A stretch of DNA of 35,547 nt from Acidimicrobiaceae bacterium. Its GTDB lineage: Bacteria > Actinomycetota > Acidimicrobiia > Acidimicrobiales > RAAP-2. The position numbers were made by a program, and so were the translations under genes. This document shows positions 1-7,579 of this stretch, piece after piece. Position 1 is the stretch's first letter. Each line of letters starts with the position of its first letter. Below the pieces are notes generated by a model. That model made no database searches. It worked only from the letters and a program-made list of their open reading frames with translations, and was not told the DNA's origin. Location: positions 1-35,547 of the forward strand of contig PLQL01000013.1 of the NCBI GenBank assembly GCA_003160115.1, written 5' to 3'.

Positions 1-2
1 AG

Positions 3-413
3 GTTTACTATGACGAACACGTTTGTCGCGTCGTGCCCAATCCTCCCGAACTGGTTCGAACCACGAAGTTCATGGCGCGAGATTCCACGGTGTACCACGT
101 CATGAACGGTCCCAACGAATTTCGCTGCGTGGGAACGCTCAAGGACTGGACGATCGAAGATCGGGCTCACAACATTTCCGTGCCGACGTTGCTTCTTTCG
201 GGTCGTTACGATGAAGCGACGCCGCGCACCGTGCAACCTTTCTACGACACGATTCCCGGAGCACGGTGGGAGATCTTCGAATCGTCGAGTCATATGCCGT
301 TCATTGAGGAGCGGGAACGTTTTATCGAGATCGTTGACGATTTCCTTCGCGAAACGTCCGGTCAGGGGTCGTCCACATCGGCGATGACGGTCCGCAAAGG
401 CGGCTCGTCGTGA
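3..413 (+). CDS. Proline iminopeptidase-like alpha/beta hydrolase, C-terminal part (5' truncated by window edge)
   Basis: The reading frame is open from the first bases, so the start lies outside the window. The visible 136 residues match the C-terminal half of proline iminopeptidase-type alpha/beta hydrolases. They begin with a YYDEHVCR segment, followed by the family's NGPNEF...GTLKDW stretch. The acid motif SGRYDEATP supplies the catalytic Asp, and SSHMPFIEE supplies the catalytic His. The nucleophile Ser would be upstream and cannot be checked. The family removes N-terminal proline from peptides, but relatives include other amidases and esterases, so the substrate is open. The TGA stop overlaps the GTG start of the next gene by 4 bases, suggesting translational coupling. 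Confidence 0.85.
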   Translation, partial: VYYDEHVCRVVPNPPELVRTTKFMARDSTVYHVMNGPNEFRCVGTLKDWTIEDRAHNISVPTLLLSGRYDEATPRTVQPFYDTIPGARWEIFESSSHMPFIEERERFIEIVDDFLRETSGQGSSTSAMTVRKGGSS

Positions 414-1345
414 CAGTGCTCTCGTGGGCCGAGCGGGTACTAACCCGACTTCGAGTAGATTCACTGCCGTCGGAAACGCCACCCTCTGTGCCGAGGGTGT
501 TGGTGGTCTCGGTGCTTTCGATTGTCACCTCGCTCGTGGCCGATGTCGGTCTGGTGACGTGGGCGACGAGCGCGTCGCCATCGACCAAGAACTATTCTCA
601 CTTCCGCTTCGTTGACTACGGCACGTTGACGATTGTCGGGGTAGCTGGTGCGTGCGGCGCATGGTTCGTTGTCACTCGGTTGACCTCGTCACCTCGTTGG
701 CTGTTCCTGCGACTGGCGGTCACGGTGATGCTGGCGTTGTGGATTCCCGATCTCTATCTTTTCGCCAAGGGCGAACCGACGAGTGCAGTGTTTTTCTTGA
801 TGTTGATGCACTTGGTCATTGCCTTGGTGACCTACAACGCCCTCGTTCGTGTCGCTCCCGTGCGCGACAACGGAGTGACGCGTGAGAGTCTGATGATTGC
901 CTCTGGGGACCGGCGAGTGATTAGTCGGCGAGCCTGGACGACAATGATGCTGCTCGTCGGAGCGGAAATGTTGGTCGGTTTCGCTGAACTTCTCTCGGTG
1001 CCCTTCGACCGACCCAATGGTTGGGTGATCAGTCAGGGTGAAGCCGTCACCATCGTGCACGGCGTCTTGGGCGGATTTCTCGGTTTCGGCGCCCTCATTA
1101 TCTTCGCCCTGGCATCGCGCGAGGGACGCGTTGAGCGCATTGCCGCCACGGTGGGTCTGATAGGCGTGGGCATTGGAGGAATTGGTGGATTCTTTTGTTA
1201 CGCTCATTCGCTGCGTCTGGTCGGCATGGTGCTCATGTTCCTCGGCGCGGCGACGGCGTTCTTTGGTTACCTCATGCCGACCATCGATGACGCGCCGGAC
1301 ACTTCGCAGTTTCTGCCGCCCAGCAGCCCTTCGACTTCGCCGTGA
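410..1345 (+). CDS. Multi-pass membrane protein of unknown function (DUF6069-like first half)
   Basis: This 311-residue protein has about eight predicted hydrophobic helices, near residues 30-51, 66-89, 96-118, 125-146, 174-197, 211-235, 243-265 and 268-290. They form two four-helix halves joined by a polar segment around residues 150-170. The first half, with its FVDYGTLTIVG and LWIPDLYLF segments, resembles DUF6069-type actinobacterial membrane proteins; the second half is not recognised. The GTG start overlaps the upstream hydrolase stop (GTGA), so the two genes are probably co-transcribed. No catalytic or transport motif is visible. Function is unknown. Confidence 0.75.
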   Translation: MTVLSWAERVLTRLRVDSLPSETPPSVPRVLVVSVLSIVTSLVADVGLVTWATSASPSTKNYSHFRFVDYGTLTIVGVAGACGAWFVVTRLTSSPRWLFLRLAVTVMLALWIPDLYLFAKGEPTSAVFFLMLMHLVIALVTYNALVRVAPVRDNGVTRESLMIASGDRRVISRRAWTTMMLLVGAEMLVGFAELLSVPFDRPNGWVISQGEAVTIVHGVLGGFLGFGALIIFALASREGRVERIAATVGLIGVGIGGIGGFFCYAHSLRLVGMVLMFLGAATAFFGYLMPTIDDAPDTSQFLPPSSPSTSP

Positions 1346-1362
1346 CGCCGCAACCTATGAAG

Positions 1363-1385
1363 GCCGAGCGTCGGTGGCGCTCGGC
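1363..1385. terminator. Hairpin terminator between convergent genes
   Basis: GCCGAGCG (1363-1370) is the exact reverse complement of CGCTCGGC (1378-1385), separated by a 7-nt loop. It sits between the stop of the membrane protein (1345) and the stop of the minus-strand secreted protein (1391). It could therefore end transcription from both sides. There is no T-run, as is common for GC-rich actinobacterial terminators. Confidence 0.6.
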
Positions 1386-1390
1386 AGTGG

Positions 1391-1879
1391 TCAGCCGCAG
1401 TTCCAGGTTCCCTTGACGTGAACCGTGCCAGTGGCCTCACCCTCGTGGCCGCTGAGGGTCGCATTGACCGAACCTGAAGTGGCGCTGACCGTCATCGTTC
1501 CCGTGGCGGCCACCCAGCCGGTGAAGTTACTCGTGTCGAGGACGAACGAATCTCCGAGGAACTTGAACTTCTTGTACGAGCCGAGTTTGGTCACGTAGAT
1601 GGTCACCGACCAGGTTTTGAACTTCTTCGAAGGCAGGGTCGTCGTGAACGAACTCAAAGTGACCCCGTTGGCGCTCACGTCGCATCCACTGTTCGGACCC
1701 AGCTTCAATGTTCCTTTGAGAGCTCCGGTGAAGACGAACGATCCCGACGACGTCGCGGCGCCAAAGGCGTTGCCCCCGACTAGTCCCAGCGTGGACAACG
1801 CAAGAATTGCTCCAGCGCCCACTCGTAGCCAGGTTTTGTGTTGACGTTCGCCTCGTGCGACGCGTGAGAAATCCTTCAT
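1391..1879 (-). CDS. Secreted protein of unknown function
   Basis: This 162-residue protein has a clear export signal: basic residues (RQHKTWLR), a hydrophobic core (about residues 21-35), and an AFGA-type cleavage region near residue 41. The mature part is rich in Ser, Thr, Gly and aromatic residues with alternating hydrophobicity, as in an all-beta fold. It carries two cysteines, one in NSGCD and one two residues from the C-terminus, which could form a disulfide. I recognise no family. The start is supported by a G-rich Shine-Dalgarno run about 9 nt upstream. A short hairpin lies directly upstream of that run (1895-1916). Confidence 0.7.
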   Translation of the reverse strand: MKDFSRVARGERQHKTWLRVGAGAILALSTLGLVGGNAFGAATSSGSFVFTGALKGTLKLGPNSGCDVSANGVTLSSFTTTLPSKKFKTWSVTIYVTKLGSYKKFKFLGDSFVLDTSNFTGWVAATGTMTVSATSGSVNATLSGHEGEATGTVHVKGTWNCG

Positions 1880-1894
1880 AGCCTTTGCCCCCCA

Positions 1895-1916
1895 TCACCG
1901 GGTACCGAAGCGGTGA
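1895..1916 (-). promoter_or_regulatory. Leader hairpin upstream of the secreted-protein gene
   Basis: TCACCG (1895-1900) pairs with CGGTGA (1911-1916) around a 10-nt loop. The hairpin lies just 5' of the ribosome binding site of the minus-strand gene starting at 1879. A hairpin here could affect translation or form part of a structured leader. I could not match it to a known riboswitch class. Confidence 0.3.
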
Positions 1917-2129
1917 ATCCTCATCGCCACGGCCATTTAAGTACATAAATTCTGCGTTGGTAGAACCAAACGATTGCTATGCCGGAGCGCCAAATTCGTG
2001 CTTTCGCCCTGTCTCGTGTTTGAATAGTGGTCAGAAGTAAGTGATGGTGCTGCGGTTTTCCGTGAGCGTTGGGTTGAGGTTGTGCTGATGAGAGCACCAC
2101 TTCGGAAACGGTCGCTGAAAGCCGCTAAT

Positions 2130-2201
2130 GCTCCCGTAGCTCAGGGGATAGAGCATCGGTTTCCTAAACCGTGTGCGCAGGTTCGAATCCTGCCGGGGGC
2201 A
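2130..2201 (+). tRNA. tRNA-Arg (anticodon CCT)
   Basis: A full cloverleaf can be drawn. The acceptor stem is GCTCCCG with CGGGGGC (one T-G wobble). The D-arm is GCTC...GAGC. The anticodon loop TTCCTAA has CCT at positions 34-36, closed by a stem with one T-T mismatch at its base. The T-arm is GCAGG-TTCGAAT-CCTGC, and the discriminator base is A at 2201. CCT reads AGG, so this is tRNA-Arg. The CCA end is not encoded. No direct repeat of the tRNA 3' end occurs downstream within the window, so there is no sign of an integrated element. Confidence 0.95.
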
Positions 2202-2400
2202 CTTAAAGATGGCTAGTTGATCGAAGACTCGAGCCCCTCGAAGCAGTTAATTCTATTGCAGTATTTCGAATGTAATGTTGACTCACTTATTATCGATGTT
2301 AGTTTCGTTACGAATTTATCCAATTATGCGATTGAAAGAAGTCTTGTTCGAAGCTTGGAAGTTCGTGGCCACACTCATTGGTTGCTAGGAGTTCACGAAA

Positions 2401-2760
2401 ATGAGTTCTTTAGAAATTGATCGATACCTCAAGGCTGTTCCCGCGCGTCAACGAGAGATCTTGTCTCGACTTCGATTGTCAATATTGAAGGAAATCCCCG
2501 AAGCCGAACAGTGCATCTCGTATCGCGTGCCGGCGTTTCGCTTGGAGGGTGGTGTGGTCGCTGGGTTCGCTTCGTTCAAGAACCACATGAGTTATCTTCC
2601 TTTCAGTGGATCGGTGTTGAGTCAACTCAGTGGGGAACTATCTGCCTACTCGTGTTCCAAAAGCGCGCTTCGCTTCACGGTTGATTCACCTTTGAATGAC
2701 GATCTCGTTCGACGACTCATTGAAGCCCGGTTGGCTGAACTTCGATCCAGGGGACGGTGA
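2401..2760 (+). CDS. DUF1801 / YdhG-like protein
   Basis: This 119-residue protein matches the DUF1801 family along its length. It has YLKAVPARQREIL near the N-terminus, then EAEQCISYRVPAFRLEGG, then GFASFKNHMSYLPFSGSVL, and an ARLAEL C-terminus. Members of this small alpha/beta fold (YdhG, and the frataxin-like YdeI of Bacillus) have been linked to iron handling, but for most the function is unknown. The gene stands alone, 200 bp after the tRNA gene. The region around its start is more AT-rich than the surroundings. The family call is firm; the role is not. Confidence 0.85.
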   Translation: MSSLEIDRYLKAVPARQREILSRLRLSILKEIPEAEQCISYRVPAFRLEGGVVAGFASFKNHMSYLPFSGSVLSQLSGELSAYSCSKSALRFTVDSPLNDDLVRRLIEARLAELRSRGR

Positions 2761-3083
2761 AGTTCGCGGTTTGAAAGCCCACGTCGGTGAATATTCTCAT
2801 GTCGCTTTCTCGCTGGTGTTGGTTGTTCCCGAGGCTGTCCTCATCAATTGGAGCGGTGTCGCCAAAGAGAATATGGCTTCGAGCACGCCGCCTGGGTCAG
2901 CTCACTGGCTGGCGATGAGATTCGATTACTCCGAGAGACAAACCATGACGTTGGTGCAGGGCGTTTCGAACCTGCGATAAAGTCCCTCAATGAGTGATCA
3001 AGAACGGCTCAGAGACGTCACATCGTTCCAAGAGCGAAGTACTGAAATTGGTGGGTCGGTAGGGTGAGCGCAAGGCAAGAGTT
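2761..3083. other. 323-bp gap without a recognisable gene
   Basis: One plus-strand frame stays open from inside the DUF1801 gene to 2980. Its translation has no recognisable family or start signal, and it overlaps the real gene. A small hairpin (GCAGG...CCTGC, about 2956-2976) looks like a stray T-arm but has no tRNA around it. The segment probably holds the promoter for the CtaG gene. I see nothing else in it. Confidence 0.5.
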
Positions 3084-4073
3084 TTGAGTTATTTCACCGC
3101 TAACTGGGGCTATCCGTGGATCGGCGTCGCCGTGCTGATCATCGGGGCGATCCACGAGCGCGGGCTTCGCTCCCTCAATCGCCGCTCACTTCGCGACCAC
3201 GCACGTCGCAGACGACGGCGCATGTGGTTGACCTACGCCGGGCTCGCGGTCTTGGCGCTCAGCGTCGTGTCACCTCTTCAGTACTGGGCAATGCAGTATT
3301 TCTGGATCCACATGCTCCAGCACGTCTCGATCATGTTGGCGGCCCCGGCCCTCTACGTCGCCGGGGCTCCAGTCCTACCCCTGGTGCACTCGGTGCCGGT
3401 GCGATTGCGACGACGGTTGCTTCGACGGATGTTCCTCGGACCTGGATGGCACCCGGTCCGAAAGGTGGGCGCCATTTTGATGTCGCCGGTGTTCGCAGTC
3501 GTCTTCTTCAATGTGGTGATGGTGGTATGGATGATCCCAGGAATCTTCAATCCCATCATGGCGAGTACCGACCTTCACATAGGCGTGATGCTGTCGACGT
3601 TCTTTCTTTCGGGACTGCTGTTCTGGTTCCAATTCATTCCCTCGGCGCCCTTTCGCCCGACCCTTTCGCCTTTCGGACAGGCCGGCGCTTTATTGGCGAC
3701 GAACCTCATCATGACCGTGATCGCCATCATTCTGAGTTTCTTCACATCAGTACCCTTGTACAACTTTGGTGCTGCAATGCTGGGCATGGGATCGATGCCG
3801 GGCATGTCGATGCCCGTGATCACATTGAACCGGGTCGCCGACCAGCAGATAGGTGCGGCGATCCTTTGGGTGTGCGGTGACTTCTGGTGCTTTCCAGCCC
3901 TCTTCATGGCATTTCGCCGGTCGCTGGTGGATGACAACAGGTCCGATTTTTTGTCCACGATACTTCGTCGCCAGCAGAATATGAGTGTCGAAGAATTCCA
4001 ACGCGCGCGCGACGAGAGAGTTGCGTCGCTGAAAAGCTCTGGAGAGAGTGGGAATGTCCCACGGGACGAATAG
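3084..4073 (+). CDS. ctaG: CtaG-type cytochrome c oxidase assembly protein
   Basis: This 329-residue multi-pass membrane protein matches the caa3_CtaG family, which helps assemble the copper centre of aa3/caa3 cytochrome oxidases in the plasma membrane. Visible signs are the paired histidines in FWIHMLQH (His76 and His80), the following APALYVAGAP loop, and the LHIGVMLSTFFLSGLLFWFQ helix. A Met-rich stretch, MLGMGSMPGMSMP (about residues 232-244), could bind copper. The C-terminus is a charged cytoplasmic tail. The start is TTG; there is no in-frame ATG near it that would keep the N-terminal YPWIGV segment. The next gene encodes a SCO-type copper domain, which supports a joint role in delivering copper to the oxidase. 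Confidence 0.88.
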   Translation: MSYFTANWGYPWIGVAVLIIGAIHERGLRSLNRRSLRDHARRRRRRMWLTYAGLAVLALSVVSPLQYWAMQYFWIHMLQHVSIMLAAPALYVAGAPVLPLVHSVPVRLRRRLLRRMFLGPGWHPVRKVGAILMSPVFAVVFFNVVMVVWMIPGIFNPIMASTDLHIGVMLSTFFLSGLLFWFQFIPSAPFRPTLSPFGQAGALLATNLIMTVIAIILSFFTSVPLYNFGAAMLGMGSMPGMSMPVITLNRVADQQIGAAILWVCGDFWCFPALFMAFRRSLVDDNRSDFLSTILRRQQNMSVEEFQRARDERVASLKSSGESGNVPRDE

Positions 4074-4219
4074 GGCGGTGGTTCATTCGATATGCGTGGT
4101 GCGATATTGACGCGTACCGATACGGTGTACTGTTCACGCAGTTCGATTTCGTGGCCTCGCCAGCGCGTGTCACACTGCGTGGGGACAGTTCTTAGTTTAA
4201 TTCGTTAAGGAATCCGCCT

Positions 4220-5959
4220 ATGTCTGGCATGTATTCGAGGTCAATCGACCTGACAAGTTTTCTTGTTGTACACCTTTTTCGACACGCGCTCTTTGTCACT
4301 GGCACGCTGTGGATATGCGCACTGGCGTTCTTGTTCTTGGTCGTCCTTATCGCAACTCGGACCATCTTTCGATTCAACATTTTTCCCGAAGGGAACAACG
4401 AGCCACGAGCACGCACGTATCTTCGTTGGGCTTTCGGTGCTATATGGCTGGTGGACGGCATTTTGCAATTCCAAGGGTCGATGCCACTCGGACTGGCCAA
4501 CAATGTCGTACGTCCGCTGGCGGCGGGCACGCCGTCGTGGCTGCATTCGCTGATGATCCATGGCATCAATATCTGGAACGCTCACCCCATCTCGCTCGCG
4601 ACCGGTGTGGCCTGGTTCCAGGTCGGTCTCGGATTGATCATCCTTGTTTCGAGGGGACGGACTGGACGATGGGCGGCACTGGTGTCAGTCGTCTGGGCCG
4701 CAGGTATCTGGCTGATTGGCAACGGCGCGGGTGGCATCTTTGTCCGTGGCGCGAGCATTTTGTTTGGATGGCCGGGCGCGACAATGATCTACGTCGTAGC
4801 GGGAATCTGGCTATTCGTCAGTAACGAGCGCTTCCGTGATTCGTTCTCGCCGTTCGTCCTCAAGTTCCTTTCGCTGGTATTCCTCGTTGCCATCATCTTC
4901 CAGTCGCTGCCCGCCGCGGGCTTCTGGCACGGTGGCGACTCGAACGCGCTCACTGCGATGACCCAATCAATGACCAGCGTCGCCCAGCCTCACCCCCTGG
5001 CGTGGGTGGTGCGTGAAGGAGGCGTGATCAGCGGACGAATGGGTGGCGGCTTCAATATCGTCGTCATCCTCTGGCTCTTGGTCACCGGGATTGGATTGTG
5101 GCTGGCCACGAAAACCCGCCGGAACTGGTCCGTCTACTCCGCAGTCGTTGGCTGTCTGATCCTTTGGGTCGTGGCCGAGGACGCCGCACTCTACGGTGGG
5201 CTCTCGACGGACTTCAATTCGCTGCTCCCCATGGCGGTGCTGGCGTGGTGCGCGATGCCTCGCTTGGCCCAGGCGCCCGCGCGCAACCAACGTCTTCGGC
5301 CCGAGTTGACCAGCGGCGTCGGAGCGGTCGTGGCCACGTTCGCCGCCGCCATGATGGTGACGAGTGCCGTGTCGATGTTCGTCGCCACGACCGTGGCTAG
5401 CGCGGAGAACACCTTCTTCTTGGCACAGAATGGTTCAGCGACGCCACTCAACACCGTGGCCCCGCGTTTCACCCTCACCGACCAGTTCGACAAGACGTAC
5501 TCATTGGGCGAGCATCCGGGTTACGCGACGCTCATCACGTTCCTCGATCCAGTGTGCTGGACCGACTGTCCGTTGCTCGCGAGTCAGGTTGCGCAGGTTC
5601 GTTCGGAGTTGTCGAAGAACGCCAAGTTGGACATCGTCGCGGTGGCCGCGGACCCGTATCACGAGACTCTCGCCAACGTGCGGCACTTCATCGCCATCCA
5701 CCACGTGGGGAACGTGAAGAACTTCTATTTCGTCACCGGTCAACTCGCCAAAACCAGCAAGGTCTGGTCCGAGTACGGGATCGGCGTGACCATGACTCGT
5801 ACCGACGCCATGAGCATTCACGACGATTACATGTATATCGTCAACGCTCAGGGACGCTTGAAGTGGATTATTCCCGACGACCCGTCGGTGTCGGCGTCGT
5901 TGAAGGTCTCTTCGGTCGCCCAGATCATTTCGTTGCTCGCTACCCAGGGGGTCCATTGA
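4220..5959 (+). CDS. Polytopic membrane protein fused to a SCO1/SenC-type copper-thioredoxin domain
   Basis: This protein has 579 residues. The first ~395 form a membrane domain with about nine or ten hydrophobic helices and no recognised family. The last ~175 residues are a SCO1/SenC thioredoxin-like domain. It opens with VAPRFTLTDQFDKTYSLGE, has the CxxxC copper/redox motif at Cys446-Cys450 (DPVCWTDCP), and has the expected conserved His at 534 (SIHDDYMYIV). SCO proteins deliver copper to the CuA site of cytochrome oxidase subunit II or keep its cysteines reduced. Usually they are single-helix anchored proteins of about 200 residues, so the long membrane portion is unusual. AAGGA precedes the ATG. 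It lies 146 bp after ctaG and one base before the next gene. Confidence 0.85.
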   Translation: MSGMYSRSIDLTSFLVVHLFRHALFVTGTLWICALAFLFLVVLIATRTIFRFNIFPEGNNEPRARTYLRWAFGAIWLVDGILQFQGSMPLGLANNVVRPLAAGTPSWLHSLMIHGINIWNAHPISLATGVAWFQVGLGLIILVSRGRTGRWAALVSVVWAAGIWLIGNGAGGIFVRGASILFGWPGATMIYVVAGIWLFVSNERFRDSFSPFVLKFLSLVFLVAIIFQSLPAAGFWHGGDSNALTAMTQSMTSVAQPHPLAWVVREGGVISGRMGGGFNIVVILWLLVTGIGLWLATKTRRNWSVYSAVVGCLILWVVAEDAALYGGLSTDFNSLLPMAVLAWCAMPRLAQAPARNQRLRPELTSGVGAVVATFAAAMMVTSAVSMFVATTVASAENTFFLAQNGSATPLNTVAPRFTLTDQFDKTYSLGEHPGYATLITFLDPVCWTDCPLLASQVAQVRSELSKNAKLDIVAVAADPYHETLANVRHFIAIHHVGNVKNFYFVTGQLAKTSKVWSEYGIGVTMTRTDAMSIHDDYMYIVNAQGRLKWIIPDDPSVSASLKVSSVAQIISLLATQGVH

Positions 5960-5960
5960 G

Positions 5961-6338
5961 ATGAGGAGATCCTTTGCAGTCGCTGCGCTCTTGGTGGCGG
6001 GCCTCGGATTGAGCTCTTGTGGCACGGCGAACACGGCAGCGAAATTCGTCGCATCTAGCGATTGTCACGTCTCGGTCACCAACATCAACCTCGCGGGCTG
6101 CAATCTCTCTCGAGAGAACTTGAGCCGCGATGACTTACAGTCCGATGACCTTCAGAACGCCAATCTCACTGACGTCAATCTCTCGGGAGCCAACCTTCAG
6201 GGCGCTAACGTCCGCGGAGCGCACCTAAAGGGTGTCATCACGAATGTTTTCACGATATGCGTGAACGCCGAATCGGGGCCGTGCTCGAAGCCCGGCCTGC
6301 GGTCCCCCTCGAGAGCGAACGCGGCCCAAGGACAGTAG
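5961..6338 (+). CDS. Pentapeptide-repeat lipoprotein
   Basis: This 125-residue protein has a short signal peptide ending in a lipobox (GLSSC, Cys20), so it is probably lipid-anchored outside the membrane. About residues 46-94 form a pentapeptide-repeat coil of A(D/N)LXX type, with units such as NLSRE, DLQSD, NLTDV, NLSGA and NLQGA. This predicts a short right-handed quadrilateral beta helix of two to three turns. Two cysteines after the repeat (ICVNAESGPC) and two before it may form disulfides. It starts one base after the stop of the SCO fusion gene, so it is almost certainly in the same operon. A role in oxidase assembly is inferred from position only. Confidence 0.8.
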   Translation: MRRSFAVAALLVAGLGLSSCGTANTAAKFVASSDCHVSVTNINLAGCNLSRENLSRDDLQSDDLQNANLTDVNLSGANLQGANVRGAHLKGVITNVFTICVNAESGPCSKPGLRSPSRANAAQGQ

Positions 6339-6355
6339 GCCGTCGGCTCATCAAA

Positions 6356-7447
6356 CTAGATCGTGGGAATCGTGGTGGTCGTGCTGGAAGTCGTCGTAGT
6401 GGTCGTGGTGGTCGTCGTTGGCGTGACCAAACTCGGCGAGCCAATCCACGCAACGGTCTTGACTTCGGCTACCCTCACCAAGGTCAACGACGGTCGCAAC
6501 GCACGCATGAGTTGGAGTGCGTGTGCTCCAGCGACGTCGAGCGCGTTGGCACCCGGTTGGCTGAGCACCACTTCGTAGGTGGGTACGACGACGCCACCGA
6601 TCGTCACGTTGATGGCCAGGGCGACGCATCCGCCCGAGGCCAAGGTGTAGCCGGACTTCACGCCGACCACGCCGTCGGACCCAATGTAGGGCGTGTACGA
6701 GCCAACCCAACCAGCGACGGGCAGGTGGACTTTAGTGAGCGACACGATCGAATCGATGAAGGGCTGGCTGGTCATCAAGTCAACGGTAAGAGTGGCGACG
6801 TCCTGCGCGGTTGAAAGATCACCCGTCGAAATGCCGGTGTAGTCCGCGTAGTGCGTTTGGCTCAGACCCAGTGCCGTGGCGTCGGCGTTCATGGCTTTCA
6901 GAAAAGCTGCGTTGTTCATACCGGTGAGTCGAACCAGCATTTCGGCGTAGTCGCCCGCCGAGTGCACGAAGAGTCCCCGGAACAAGGTGTTCTCGCACAA
7001 TCTTTCGCCCACGACGATCTTGACGGTGGATTCTTGAATGGACAAGTTCTGATGAAAGAAGGCCACGTCCTGGGCGTTGACCGTCAGACACGAGCCGATT
7101 TGGCCGACGGCCAACGGGATCTTCTGGAGCACCACCCAGGCGGTCATGAGTTTGGTCAGACTGGCAATGGGCACTCGAGGTTGGTTCGGTGAACCCGCGC
7201 TCACCTCGAGGCTCGGTATGGCAACGGCCGCGCTGTCCTGCGCGGGCCAGGGCAGCACCGTGTTGACGGGTGCCGACGTGGTCGTCGTACCGGGAATGGT
7301 CGACGTCGTCGACGTACTGGAAGTCGTGGTGGTCGGGGCCGAGCCCGTCGCGGTGGTGATGAGCAGTAGCGGCAGCGCGAGGACAACTCCCAGGGAGATG
7401 ATCATTCGAGTGGTCAGTCGAAGAGACGCGCGCGCGGGCACATTCAT
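6356..7447 (-). CDS. D-alanyl-D-alanine carboxypeptidase-like protein (peptidase S11) with Thr-rich tracts
   Basis: This 363-residue exported protein has an N-terminal membrane or signal segment (about residues 14-33). A Ser/Thr/Pro-rich linker follows (about 38-60), then an S11 penicillin-binding-protein fold, then a C-terminal tail with a long run of Thr (about 343-360). The SxxK motif is present as S96-L-T-K99, and the KTG box as K264-S-G266. The SxN motif reads S163-A-G165, so the usual Asn is replaced by Gly. S11 enzymes trim the terminal D-Ala from peptidoglycan stem peptides. The changed SxN makes activity uncertain. The Thr tracts look like O-glycosylation sites. It ends 17 bp from the convergent lipoprotein gene. 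Confidence 0.82.
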   Translation of the reverse strand: MNVPARASLRLTTRMIISLGVVLALPLLLITTATGSAPTTTTSSTSTTSTIPGTTTTSAPVNTVLPWPAQDSAAVAIPSLEVSAGSPNQPRVPIASLTKLMTAWVVLQKIPLAVGQIGSCLTVNAQDVAFFHQNLSIQESTVKIVVGERLCENTLFRGLFVHSAGDYAEMLVRLTGMNNAAFLKAMNADATALGLSQTHYADYTGISTGDLSTAQDVATLTVDLMTSQPFIDSIVSLTKVHLPVAGWVGSYTPYIGSDGVVGVKSGYTLASGGCVALAINVTIGGVVVPTYEVVLSQPGANALDVAGAHALQLMRALRPSLTLVRVAEVKTVAWIGSPSLVTPTTTTTTTTTTSSTTTTIPTI

Positions 7448-7530
7448 TGTCCATGAGAATAACGGCTCACCAAGGACAGCGATATGACGGTTTCTTGACG
7501 TTACGGCGTCGCTGATCGCGCCCGATTCCG

Positions 7531-7542
7531 TGACTTAAGTCA
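7531..7542. promoter_or_regulatory. Perfect 12-bp palindrome in the carboxypeptidase/tryptophanase divergent region
   Basis: TGACTTAAGTCA reads the same on both strands. It lies 38 bp upstream of the tryptophanase ATG and about 83 bp upstream of the divergent carboxypeptidase start. Its form suits a dimeric helix-turn-helix or Crp/Fnr-type regulator. The regulator is not identifiable here. Confidence 0.4.
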
Positions 7543-7579
7543 TGGGGCTGCAACGAAAGCCCAGAGTTACCATCGAACG

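Noticed and set aside
1877-1946. Cyclic-di-GMP (GEMM) riboswitch in the leader of the secreted-protein gene, suggested by GGCAAAGGCTATGA
   Set aside because: The 5' half of the GEMM consensus and the tetraloop-bearing helix are absent.
2087-2120. Hammerhead-ribozyme-like core (CTGATGAG ... GAAA) just before tRNA-Arg
   Set aside because: The CTGATGA and GAAA boxes and a bulged helix between them are present, but I could not draw helices I and III or find a cleavage triplet. Short motifs like these occur by chance.
2130-2400. tRNA-Arg as an integration site of a mobile element
   Set aside because: No integrase gene and no repeat of the tRNA 3' end downstream in the window.
2217-2420. 67-codon frame after the tRNA
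   Set aside because: It overlaps the DUF1801 start, has no Shine-Dalgarno, and has a composition unlike its neighbours. No family recognised.
2696-2980. 94-codon frame overlapping the end of the DUF1801 gene
   Set aside because: No ribosome binding site, no recognisable domain, and it lies in another frame over a well-supported gene.
4114-4130. Imperfect inverted repeat GTACCG-ATA-CGGTGTAC upstream of the SCO fusion gene, considered as a copper-sensor operator
   Set aside because: The arms match only with a 2-nt insertion and do not resemble CsoR or CueR sites that I know.
6363-6420. Simple-sequence repeat (GTGGTCGTC-like) considered as an intergenic microsatellite
   Set aside because: It is the coding sequence for the C-terminal Thr-rich tail of the minus-strand carboxypeptidase-like protein.
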